From an uncultured Selenomonadales bacterium (lineage in GTDB: Bacteria > Bacillota > Negativicutes > Selenomonadales > Selenomonadaceae), in the NCBI GenBank assembly GCA_946403735.1, contig CAMJAZ010000058.1:1-7811 (forward strand): a stretch of DNA of 7,811 nucleotides, read 5' to 3'. A program made the position numbers and the translations under genes. Below the pieces are notes generated by a model. That model had not been told where the DNA came from and searched no databases. It worked only from the letters and a program-made list of their open reading frames with translations. Of this stretch, positions 1 through 6,119 are shown piece by piece (position 1 is the stretch's first letter; every line of letters starts with the position of its first letter).

Positions 1-1164
1 CCGCTTTCAGGCAACGGCTCTGTATTGGAAACTATCACGCCGCACAAATGGTTTAAATGGACTTCCGCCGCTAGTGAACTTTCTTTGCGTGGCGGACAAC
101 TTGAAACAATGATGGGACAATATTTCCGTCAATGGTTGGTGGATGAAGAACTTATGACGGAAAATTATTTGCCTAAAGAAGGCGAAGTTCGTTTTTACGC
201 AAATTCAATGCAACGAACTATAGCTACGGCTCAATACTTTTCAAGCGGTATGCTCCCCATTGCTAACGTGAAAGTTGAACGTCATTTTGAGTTAAACACA
301 ATGGATCCCGTTTTTAATCCGCAGTTGACTTTTGTTAATGAAAATTTACGTGAAAAAGCTATGCAAGAAATTAGTGCTATGGGCGGAAAAATTGGTTTGC
401 AAGGCATTAACGATAAATTGAGCAATGAATATAAAACTCTCGAAAAAGTTTTGGATTTGAAAGATTCTAAACTGGCTAAAGACAATGATTTCAATCATTT
501 CCGCAATGATGACCTTCAAATTTTGTTGGAAGTAAATAAAGAACCCGCAATGAAAGGTTCGCTTAAGTTTGCAAATTCAGCAAGTGACGCGCTGATTCTC
601 CAATACTACGAAGAAAATGACCCTGTTAAAGCTGCTTTCGGTCATAAACTCACGGCTAAAGAATGGGAACGCATTGCAAAAATTAAAGACGTTTATGGCG
701 ACGTACTTTTCACTGCACCTTCAGTTGCAGTCAACGTAGCACACCCGCTTTTAACTCTTATGAATGAAGAACTTTCAATTGACGGACGCAAATTTACTTT
801 TCTTTGCGGTCACGATTCAAATATTGCCAGTGTCTTAGCCGCACTTGACGTTGAAGAATATTCTTTGCCGAAAAGTATTGAAAAGAAAACGCCTATCGGT
901 TCAAAATTCGTCATCTGTAAGTGGAAAGGCAACGGCGGCGCAGAATATGCGTCATTGTATCTTATTTACCAAACTACAGATCAACTTCGTGAACGTAGCG
1001 AATTGACGCTTGATAATCCGCCGATGATTTTTAAATTAAAGTTAAAAGGTCTTAGCCAAAATAGCGACGGACTTTATAGGTTGAGTGATTTAAAACAGCG
1101 TTTTCAAAATGCCATTGACGCTTACGACGATTTATTAGAAGAGGGGCAACGTCTTGCCGCTTAA
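1..1164 (+). CDS. Histidine acid phosphatase (histidine-type phosphatase, AppA/Agp/phytase-like), 5' end outside window
   Basis: The reading frame is open from base 1, so the true start lies upstream; 387 residues are visible. This family hydrolyses phosphomonoesters such as phytate or sugar phosphates through a phosphohistidine intermediate, usually after export. Visible hallmarks are the stretch after the missing RHGxRxP motif (SGNGSVLETITPHKWFKW), the LSLRGGQLETMMGQYF segment, a phosphate-binding Arg context (YANSMQRTIATAQYF), and the catalytic His-Asp pair in CGHDSNIASVLAAL (His and Asp codons at 811-816). The nucleophilic RHG motif and any signal peptide must lie just before base 1 and cannot be checked. 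The 3' end overlaps the next gene by 11 bp, which suggests translational coupling. A TTG at 25 is in frame but sits inside the conserved N-terminal region and is not a believable start. The family call is strong; the substrate is unknown. Confidence 0.88.
   Translation, partial: PLSGNGSVLETITPHKWFKWTSAASELSLRGGQLETMMGQYFRQWLVDEELMTENYLPKEGEVRFYANSMQRTIATAQYFSSGMLPIANVKVERHFELNTMDPVFNPQLTFVNENLREKAMQEISAMGGKIGLQGINDKLSNEYKTLEKVLDLKDSKLAKDNDFNHFRNDDLQILLEVNKEPAMKGSLKFANSASDALILQYYEENDPVKAAFGHKLTAKEWERIAKIKDVYGDVLFTAPSVAVNVAHPLLTLMNEELSIDGRKFTFLCGHDSNIASVLAALDVEEYSLPKSIEKKTPIGSKFVICKWKGNGGAEYASLYLIYQTTDQLRERSELTLDNPPMIFKLKLKGLSQNSDGLYRLSDLKQRFQNAIDAYDDLLEEGQRLAA
1141..1146 (+). promoter_or_regulatory. 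Ribosome binding site deciding the TTG start of the lipid kinase
   Basis: GAGGGG lies inside the last codons of the phosphatase gene, 7 nt before the TTG at 1154. No ATG or GTG with a comparable site lies nearby in frame. This supports TTG initiation and coupling to upstream translation. Confidence 0.6.
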
Positions 1165-2044
1165 AAAAATTTTACTTGTTTACAATCCCGTCTCTGGCAA
1201 CGCGAAATTCAAAAGTAAGCTTGACGGAATTATTGACGCCTTCCAACGTAGAAAAATTTTGCTGGCGACGTACAGGACAACGCCGAATGATTCTGCGCGG
1301 GAATTTGCCGAATGCGTGAAAATTTTTCAGCCCGACGGAATAATTTCAGCTGGCGGCGACGGTACATTACACGCCGTTATTAATTGGCTGATGAAGTTTA
1401 ACTTTGACTTGCCTGTTGGAATTATCGGTAGCGGTACGTCTAACGATTTCGCCACGCACCTGCAAATTTCTGACGACGAAAATTATTTTGACGTTATCGC
1501 CGACAATCGAACGCGGCAAGTTGACTTAGGCTTGATGAATGGGCGCGAATATTTTATCAACGTTGCAAGCGCTGGCGTTTTAACGTCCATTGCCCATGAA
1601 GTTGACGCGCGGCAAAAAAACTCTCTCGGCAAAATTGCGTACTATATTCACGGTTTCGGCGAAATTCCAAATTTTAAAGCCGTGCCGCTGAAAATTTCTG
1701 CTGACGGAAAAATTTTTAACGTCGACGCATTTTTATTTTTGACGCTGAATAGTCCCGCCGTTGCTGGGCTGAAAAAAGTTGTTGACGCCGCGCAGATTGA
1801 CGACGGCAAACTTGATTTCATTGCTATAAAAAAATGTTCGCCGCGAAAAATTTTTACTTTGACGAAGAAAATTTTATCTGGGAATTGTGTTGACAATGAC
1901 GAAAATATTTTTTACGTACAGGCAAAAACTTTTGAGATAACGTCGACGGCTGAATTGATTAGTGACGTTGACGGCGAAATTGGCGACGCTTTACCCATTA
2001 AAATTGAATGCGTACCACGTGCCATAAAAATTTTTTGCCGCTAA
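1154..2044 (+). CDS. Diacylglycerol/lipid kinase family protein (YegS/DgkB/BmrU type)
   Basis: This 296-residue protein has the usual length and motif order of the bacterial DAG-kinase catalytic family, which phosphorylates a lipid hydroxyl with ATP at the inner face of the membrane. Visible motifs are NPVSGNAK (residues 11-18), the nucleotide-binding GGDGT (67-71), GSGTSNDFA (92-100), DDGKLD (216-221) and a C-terminal DVDGE (271-275). No membrane helix is evident, as expected for a peripheral enzyme. The start is taken as TTG at 1154 because a GAGGGG site lies 7 nt upstream and residue 3 leads directly into the first beta strand (KKILLVYNP). It overlaps the phosphatase gene by 11 bp, so the two are very likely co-transcribed. 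Whether the substrate is diacylglycerol, phosphatidylglycerol or another lipid cannot be read from sequence. Confidence 0.9.
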   Translation: MPLKKILLVYNPVSGNAKFKSKLDGIIDAFQRRKILLATYRTTPNDSAREFAECVKIFQPDGIISAGGDGTLHAVINWLMKFNFDLPVGIIGSGTSNDFATHLQISDDENYFDVIADNRTRQVDLGLMNGREYFINVASAGVLTSIAHEVDARQKNSLGKIAYYIHGFGEIPNFKAVPLKISADGKIFNVDAFLFLTLNSPAVAGLKKVVDAAQIDDGKLDFIAIKKCSPRKIFTLTKKILSGNCVDNDENIFYVQAKTFEITSTAELISDVDGEIGDALPIKIECVPRAIKIFCR

Positions 2045-2073
2045 TTGACAGCTAAAAATATCTCCTTTATAGT
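2045..2073 (+). promoter_or_regulatory. Near-consensus sigma-70 promoter of the 23-residue-repeat membrane protein gene
   Basis: TTGACA (2045-2050) and TATAGT (2068-2073) are separated by exactly 17 bp: six of six matches at -35 and five of six at -10. The -35 begins at the first base after the stop codon of the lipid kinase. The predicted transcription start is near 2080, giving a leader of about 45 nt. No terminator is seen before it, so read-through from the upstream genes may add to expression. Confidence 0.75.
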
Positions 2074-2108
2074 AAGTAACAAGTAATTTTTACTACTGAC
2101 TACTCACT
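2071..2108 (+). repeat. Short heptamer-rich imperfect dyad in the leader of the repeat-bearing membrane protein gene
   Basis: The left side contains AGTAACA then AGTAATT (2075-2088), and the right side contains ACTACTG then ACTACTC (2092-2105). The two sides are roughly complementary (AGTA-rich against TACT-rich) around a T-rich centre, with a perfect AGTAA/TTACT core (2082-2086 and 2090-2094). It overlaps the end of the -10 and lies mostly in the predicted leader. No U-tract follows, so it is not a standard terminator. It could be a dispersed intergenic repeat unit or a weak leader hairpin; only one copy is present here. Confidence 0.35.
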
Positions 2109-2125
2109 AAAAAGGTGGTGACGGA

Positions 2126-3253
2126 ATGAGTGATGCGAACGATAACCAGGAAAAACTTGCACAAAATTTTCAACGCATGATGCACGCTACTAAGGCTGAT
2201 GATAACGATAACCATCAGCGTCAAATGGCTAATCGCTTAATGCAGATGATGGAAACCACTAAAAAAATTGACAGCGATGAAAAGCAAAAGTTATTAGCTC
2301 AACAATTCGTGGCGATGATGGAACATACACATTCTTTTGATTCGGAACGTGAAAAATTGGAAAAAGCTGGCGAAACTGCAATTTCTAACGCCTTCCAAAA
2401 AATGATAATCCTTTCGCACCAACTCGAAGAAGAAAACAGATTAAAAGTAGAATTTCCGCCAGACGTTGGCATAGAAAAATTTCCTAGCGCGGGCGACAAA
2501 CTTTTTATGACGCTGATAAACAAGTTGCCTAAAAGAGTTCGCCGTTTCCCTCAAGCTTTCAGACGTAACCCTAAAGCCGTAATAAAATTTTTTCTAGCCA
2601 TGATAATCGGGCGCGTGCTTGCAATAACTTTGTACGTTATTGCGGCGTTTATACCTGCGTTGCCAATTCCAGATTCAATAGCAGGTACAGTTGGTAAAGC
2701 ACCTTCATTTTTAGGCGGAGCGCTTGGATCAATGCGTGGCGCTATCGTAGAATTTAGCCCGCAAGCAGTCATGGCGACGGTTACAAACATTCCGACTGAC
2801 ATAAACAAATTGCTACAAAAATTTGGCGAGTTCCTCCAATATTACGCGCAGAGGACAGGAAAATTTCTTTGGCTAATGGTACGTCATCCGCAAATTGCTT
2901 TACGCGAAACTGGAAATTTTTTACACGAACACGCGCAACTTTTACTTCGAATAGGTAAAACTACAATCGGCGTAATTTTTTCATTTATCGCGATAAAACT
3001 TGCAATGATTTTCCTGCTACCACTTTTCGGCGGCATTGCAATAACCGTGTTGGGCTTTAAAATCTCAATAATTTTAATCGTCGTCGTGCGAATGGCAGTT
3101 AGTACGTTGAGCGAAGTTGTAGGCAAACTTATCGGCGGCAAATTTATTCGCTACTGCAAGGCGATTTACAATGACCCCGAAATTTTATGGAGCAGGATTC
3201 GCCAAAATATGGATGAATGGATGAAGAATTGGAAGGATAAACAATTGAAATAA
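2126..3253 (+). CDS. Uncharacterised membrane protein with N-terminal 23-residue tandem repeats
   Basis: I do not recognise a named family for this 375-residue protein. The ATG at 2126 follows a strong AAAGGTGG site 7 nt upstream. Residues 1-105 are polar and helical, with three 23-residue repeats and a degenerate fourth. Residues 133-150 are very basic (KRVRRFPQAFRRNPK), typical of a cytoplasmic flank. A hydrophobic segment follows at about 152-180, then a Gly/Ser-rich stretch (184-205), an amphipathic region (225-275) and two close hydrophobic segments at about 281-300 and 303-321. The tail (340-375) is charged and Trp-rich. The likely picture is a helical cytoplasmic N-terminus anchored by two or three membrane spans. 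No catalytic motif is visible. It has its own promoter and terminator, which separates it from the glycine-zipper pair downstream, although all three share a membrane-plus-helix design. Confidence 0.85.
   Translation: MSDANDNQEKLAQNFQRMMHATKADDNDNHQRQMANRLMQMMETTKKIDSDEKQKLLAQQFVAMMEHTHSFDSEREKLEKAGETAISNAFQKMIILSHQLEEENRLKVEFPPDVGIEKFPSAGDKLFMTLINKLPKRVRRFPQAFRRNPKAVIKFFLAMIIGRVLAITLYVIAAFIPALPIPDSIAGTVGKAPSFLGGALGSMRGAIVEFSPQAVMATVTNIPTDINKLLQKFGEFLQYYAQRTGKFLWLMVRHPQIALRETGNFLHEHAQLLLRIGKTTIGVIFSFIAIKLAMIFLLPLFGGIAITVLGFKISIILIVVVRMAVSTLSEVVGKLIGGKFIRYCKAIYNDPEILWSRIRQNMDEWMKNWKDKQLK
2159..2365 (+). repeat. Three protein-level 23-residue tandem repeats (69-bp period)
   Basis: In the encoded protein, residues 12-34, 35-57 and 58-80 align without gaps. 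Matching columns are A12/A35/A58, F15/L38/F61, M18-M19/M41-M42/M64-M65, T22/T45/T68 and D26/D49/D72. The consensus is A-[QN]-x-[FL]-x-x-M-M-x-x-T-[KH]-x-x-x-D. A degenerate fourth copy (S87 to L100, SNAFQKMIILSHQL) is offset by 29 rather than 23 residues. The DNA has diverged, so this is an old or selected repeat rather than a recent slippage product. Confidence 0.8.
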
Positions 3254-3263
3254 ATTAAAAAGT

Positions 3264-3296
3264 CTGCGTGCTCTTTAATCGGACGCGCAGTTTTTT
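3264..3296 (+). terminator. Rho-independent terminator after the repeat-bearing membrane protein gene
   Basis: CTGCGTG (3264-3270) pairs with CGCGCAG (3284-3290): seven pairs including one T-G wobble, with a 13-nt loop, followed at once by six T residues (3291-3296). It lies 11 nt after the stop codon at 3251-3253 and separates this gene from the next unit. Confidence 0.8.
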
Positions 3297-3319
3297 ATTG
3301 AATGAAAAATTTTGATGAA

Positions 3320-3349
3320 TTGTGCCTGCAGGACAACACAATTTAAAAT
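3320..3349 (+). promoter_or_regulatory. Possible promoter for the glycine-zipper gene pair
   Basis: TTGTGC (3320-3325) and TAAAAT (3344-3349) are 18 bp apart, between the preceding terminator and the start at 3390. The match is moderate. A second -10-like TAAAAT at 3358-3363 has no good -35. Some promoter is expected here because a terminator precedes it, but the exact site is uncertain. Confidence 0.35.
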
Positions 3350-3374
3350 TCTTGTAATAAAATGTAACCGTGAA

Positions 3375-3383
3375 GGGAAGGTG
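3375..3383 (+). promoter_or_regulatory. Ribosome binding site fixing the start of the 456-residue glycine-zipper protein
   Basis: GGGAAGGTG lies 6 nt before the ATG at 3390 (8 nt from its AAGG core). Earlier in-frame starts at 3312 (TTG) and 3315 (ATG) lack such a site and would encode a Cys/Arg-rich leader unlike the rest of the protein. Confidence 0.7.
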
Positions 3384-3389
3384 AAGTTT

Positions 3390-4760
3390 ATGGACGAAGA
3401 ATTTTTTCAGCTGAATGAAAAAATTTCAGATGGCGCAAAAGTTTTACTCGACAATGCCTTTGATAACATCGCTGAACGTTTGCCAAATTATGCTGAAAAA
3501 GAAAAATTTCTTGAGCGCATAAAAAATATTGGTGACGCAGGAATTGACGCCGTTATCAATGGGCAAGATTATCAGCAACATTTGATTCAAGGCGGTTATC
3601 AAACTGCGCGGTGGATTGCCAATCACTACGCCGACGCAATGTTAAATAACGTTGCCTCACAATTTCCACGTGGTAAAACTCGTGACGAAATTTTTAACGC
3701 TCTTCAAACTTTATCGCGGACTGGCATTGAAAGTTTTTGTAGCGGCGATTCTGTCGACCAGGTCAAAGCGGAACTTGCCAACTGCGCGAAGGGGCAACTG
3801 AAATCTTACATTGAAAAAAATAGTCAACGCTTAGCAAATGACGTTGGCAAAAATATGTACCGGGCTTTAAAAACTTCTGGGCGCGGCAGTCGCAAAGTCA
3901 ATCGGCAAATTAAAAGCGGTACGGAAATTTTTTCCGCCGAACTTGGAAACCAAATTGTTATAAATTTCAGTGACGTTATTGACGGACGAAAAAAATTTGG
4001 TGACGCCGTAACTGATGTTGTAGTCGACACGGGCAAGCATTCCGCCGTAACTTTCGGTAAGAAAAAAGGCGCTGAAATTATTGCTGACGCTTGCAAAGAT
4101 GCAATGAAAATTGCTGAAAAGAAAATTCAAAATGAAGTTTTGAGCAACGTTGCTACAAAAGGTTTAAAATATCTTTCAGATGCAAATACCGTCGTCCAAG
4201 TTGCTGGCGTGGTTTATGACATTGGCGTTTCCATGAAAAAGTTGCTTGACGGCGAAATTACGGCGACTGAATTTGCGCGGGAAATTGGCGAAAAAGGTTC
4301 AGCAGTAATTGTTTCTGGCGTCACCAGTATGTTAGGTACAGCTGCGGGCGCGATGATTGCTGGACCAGTTGGCGCATACATAGGCGGCGTGATTGGCACA
4401 ATGGTCGGCTACGTTGCCAATAATATGTTCTACGGCGCAGTTATGCAAGCTTTTGATGAGGCTGAACTTTCGCGCAAACGGTATGAAGCTATTCACGAAT
4501 TCTGTGAAAATGCTATTAGTGAAATGCGGCGTCAACGCGCAGAATTTGAACGTAAGACTGCCGAGTTTTTATCCAATCGCCAGCAAGTCATTGATAGAAG
4601 TTTAGATGATTTTGAAGCGTCAATGCGTCGAAAAGATTTTAACGGCGTAAGTGCCGCGCTGAATGGAATTGCTGAAGAATTTGGCGGTGCGTTGCAGTTT
4701 AAAACTTTTGATGAATTTGATGAATTTATGCAGGACGAAGATTCAGTTTTAAAACTTTGA
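3390..4760 (+). CDS. Uncharacterised glycine-zipper membrane-associated protein, first gene of a pair
   Basis: This protein has 456 residues and no named family that I can assign. The N-terminal part holds two ungapped 61-residue repeats (about 17-77 and 78-138). A long Lys/Asp-rich helical region (140-290) follows, containing segments such as FGDAVTDVVVDTGKHSAVTFG. Residues 303-349 form a glycine-zipper stretch with G/A spaced every three to four residues (MIAGPVGAYIGGVIGTMVGY), long enough for two tightly packed membrane helices. A charged, probable coiled coil (355-420) and an acidic tail (FKTFDEFDEFMQDEDSVLKL) end it. From memory, uncharacterised Firmicutes proteins have a similar glycine-zipper, helix and FxxFxEFxxxMxxDE tail architecture; this needs a search. 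No signal peptide or catalytic motif is evident. The next gene starts 25 nt after its stop, so the two are probably one operon. Pore-forming, membrane-remodelling or scaffold roles are possible but unproven. Confidence 0.82.
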   Translation: MDEEFFQLNEKISDGAKVLLDNAFDNIAERLPNYAEKEKFLERIKNIGDAGIDAVINGQDYQQHLIQGGYQTARWIANHYADAMLNNVASQFPRGKTRDEIFNALQTLSRTGIESFCSGDSVDQVKAELANCAKGQLKSYIEKNSQRLANDVGKNMYRALKTSGRGSRKVNRQIKSGTEIFSAELGNQIVINFSDVIDGRKKFGDAVTDVVVDTGKHSAVTFGKKKGAEIIADACKDAMKIAEKKIQNEVLSNVATKGLKYLSDANTVVQVAGVVYDIGVSMKKLLDGEITATEFAREIGEKGSAVIVSGVTSMLGTAAGAMIAGPVGAYIGGVIGTMVGYVANNMFYGAVMQAFDEAELSRKRYEAIHEFCENAISEMRRQRAEFERKTAEFLSNRQQVIDRSLDDFEASMRRKDFNGVSAALNGIAEEFGGALQFKTFDEFDEFMQDEDSVLKL

Positions 4761-4785
4761 AAAATTTTTGAAGGGAGTTTTTTTA

Positions 4786-5796
4786 ATGCCTATACCGTTT
4801 ATTTTGGGAGCATTGGCAGCTGGTGCGGGAGCTTACGGTTTGAAAAAAGGTTACGACGCCAAAAAAGATATGGATAAAGCGCAGAAAATTAACAATAAGG
4901 CGCAGGAGATTGCTAGAGATACTGAAAATACAATTAACAGAGTTCGTAACAATACAAATCAAACCATTGAACTGCTTGGCAAAACGAAAATTGAAATTTT
5001 GACTGGCAGTTTGAATGATTTTGTTGAAAGTTTTTCGCGCTTGAAAAATGTTGAACTTAGTGACAGCATCGGTATGGAGGAACTGCGCGGTTTCAATCCC
5101 AACAGTAGAGATTTCATCGACATAAAAAACGCGTCTTTCAATGCTAAAGAATTGGCGTCAGGAACTGCAGGAAGTTTAGCGGCAGGAACTTTAGCGGCAG
5201 TCGGTGCTTACAGCGCGGCTGGAACAATCGGCGTTGCAAGTACAGGTGCGGCGATTGCTGGATTAAGCGGCGCGGCGGCTACTAATGCAACTTTAGCATG
5301 GCTCGGCGGCGGTGCACTTTCAGCAGGCGGTTTCGGTATGGCAGGTGGAATGGCTGTACTTGGCGGAATTGTAGCAGGTCCAGCATTGGCGATTGGTGGC
5401 GCTTTTATGGCGTCAAAGGCTGAAAAAGCGTTGAATGATGCCCGCTCTAATTTGGATCAAGCCCACGCGTTTCAAGAACAAGGCGAAAATATTTGCTCCG
5501 TGCTGAATGCTATTCAAGATCGCGCAATTCAGATTAAAGATTTGCTTGACGAATTGGATTACAGAATGTCTAGAGCTGTCAGCGAAGTTGATAACATAAT
5601 TTATGATTTTGGTACAGACTACAGAAAGTTCAATCGCTCGGCTAGAGAAACAGTTGGCATCGCCGCACAAATTGCCAAGACAATTAAAATTGTTCTCGAT
5701 ACGCCGTTACTCAATGAAGACGGCGAATTAAATGATTATGATACGTACAATTTAATTGAAGATACGCAAGACTTGCTTGACAGCGGCAAAATTTAA
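4786..5796 (+). CDS. Uncharacterised Gly/Ala-rich membrane-associated protein, second gene of the pair
   Basis: This 336-residue protein starts at the ATG preceded 8 nt upstream by AAGGGAG (4771-4777); the in-frame TTG at 4768 lacks this site. It opens with a short hydrophobic helix (residues 3-19), then a Lys/Asn-rich helical region (20-85). Residues 123-210 are strikingly Gly/Ala-rich and hydrophobic, including the block WLGGGALSAGGFGMAGG from W172, which runs on through VLGG, VAGPALAIGG to about G205. A long charged helix follows (211-290), then an acidic tail. I recall similar WLGGG...GGxGMAGG blocks in unnamed bacterial proteins, but no established function. The design, a central hydrophobic hairpin flanked by long helices, resembles pore-forming or membrane-bending proteins in outline only. 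Tight linkage to the preceding glycine-zipper gene and a strong terminator afterwards argue for a dedicated two-gene unit. Confidence 0.83.
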   Translation: MPIPFILGALAAGAGAYGLKKGYDAKKDMDKAQKINNKAQEIARDTENTINRVRNNTNQTIELLGKTKIEILTGSLNDFVESFSRLKNVELSDSIGMEELRGFNPNSRDFIDIKNASFNAKELASGTAGSLAAGTLAAVGAYSAAGTIGVASTGAAIAGLSGAAATNATLAWLGGGALSAGGFGMAGGMAVLGGIVAGPALAIGGAFMASKAEKALNDARSNLDQAHAFQEQGENICSVLNAIQDRAIQIKDLLDELDYRMSRAVSEVDNIIYDFGTDYRKFNRSARETVGIAAQIAKTIKIVLDTPLLNEDGELNDYDTYNLIEDTQDLLDSGKI

Positions 5797-5833
5797 AAAT
5801 CTTTCATAGCCGTCACCCTCCATAAAAAAAATT

Positions 5834-5863
5834 TCCTTCACTTATATTGAGTGAAGGATTTTT
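5834..5863 (+). terminator. Strong rho-independent terminator closing the glycine-zipper pair
   Basis: TCCTTCACT (5834-5842) and AGTGAAGGA (5850-5858) form a perfect 9-bp stem with a 7-nt loop, followed by five T residues, an A and five more T residues. An A-tract lies upstream (5824-5831), so it might also work on the other strand, though no - strand gene needs it here. Confidence 0.88.
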
Positions 5864-5883
5864 ATTTTTAATTTCTTGACAAA

Positions 5884-5894
5884 TGATATATAAT
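5884..5894 (+). promoter_or_regulatory. Extended -10 promoter for the small membrane protein and HAD phosphatase genes
   Basis: TGATATATAAT contains a consensus TATAAT (5889-5894) and, in an alternative register, an extended TGn-TATATA. A perfect TTGACA sits at 5876-5881 but is only 7 bp from TATAAT, too close to act with it. The predicted transcription start is near 5901, between the preceding terminator and the next gene. Confidence 0.55.
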
Positions 5895-5910
5895 GCAGAA
5901 AAATTTTTTT

Positions 5911-5918
5911 GGATGGTG
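5911..5918 (+). promoter_or_regulatory. Ribosome binding site suggesting a TTG start for the small membrane protein
   Basis: GGATGGTG lies 6 nt before TTG at 5925 and resembles the GGTGGTG site used at 2113-2119. The in-frame ATG at 5913 overlaps this site and has only a T-tract upstream. Confidence 0.45.
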
Positions 5919-5924
5919 AAAAAT

Positions 5925-6119
5925 TTGCTGGAAATTTTGAAAAAAGCAATGAATATTTTCGACGTTCCGATTTTATTGGCGGCGGCATTTATTTTATTGC
6001 GCCTGGACTATTCAAACCTTGACGTGTCAGATATAGTTTACATCGTCGTTTTTATTTTATGGCTGATAATGTTGGGCGTCAGAATTCTTGTTGTTTATAA
6101 GAGGGACGCGAAAAAATGA
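5925..6119 (+). CDS. Small two-TM membrane protein of unknown function
   Basis: From the TTG at 5925 this gives 64 residues with two hydrophobic segments (about 11-27 and 37-58) joined by a short acidic loop (DYSNLDVSD) and a basic C-terminus (YKRDAKK), which by the positive-inside rule puts the C-terminus in the cytoplasm. An in-frame ATG at 5883 would give 78 residues but coincides with the promoter -10, so it would lie upstream of the expected transcript. ATG at 5913 or 5949 are other options. The stop overlaps the start of the HAD gene as ATGA, so the two are translationally coupled. No family is recognised. Its role may be accessory to the phosphatase or it may simply be a co-expressed membrane protein. 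Confidence 0.65.
   Translation: MLEILKKAMNIFDVPILLAAAFILLRLDYSNLDVSDIVYIVVFILWLIMLGVRILVVYKRDAKK

Noticed and set aside
2045..2125. Riboswitch or small RNA in the gap before the repeat-bearing membrane protein
   Set aside because: The gap is only 81 bp, filled by a promoter, a short dyad and a ribosome binding site; no known aptamer core is recognisable.
3312..3389. N-terminal extension of the 456-residue protein from TTG 3312 or ATG 3315
   Set aside because: There is no Shine-Dalgarno site, the segment overlaps the likely promoter, and the encoded leader is unlike the rest; ATG 3390 has a strong site.
3824..4130. Two overlapping - strand open frames of 87-90 codons opposite the first glycine-zipper gene
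   Set aside because: They have no ribosome binding site or recognisable protein features, and they mirror a well-supported + strand gene; similar antisense frames across 2299-3141 and 4214-4535 were dropped for the same reason.
3390..5796. Phage tail, holin or colicin genes as the identity of the glycine-zipper pair
   Set aside because: Hydrophobic Gly-rich segments alone are not diagnostic; no other phage genes, immunity gene or lysis gene is present and the lengths do not fit holins.
5883..5924. ATG at 5883 as the start of the small membrane protein (78 residues)
   Set aside because: This ATG lies at the predicted -10 element, upstream of the expected transcript, and has no ribosome binding site; the extra residues are not clearly conserved-looking.
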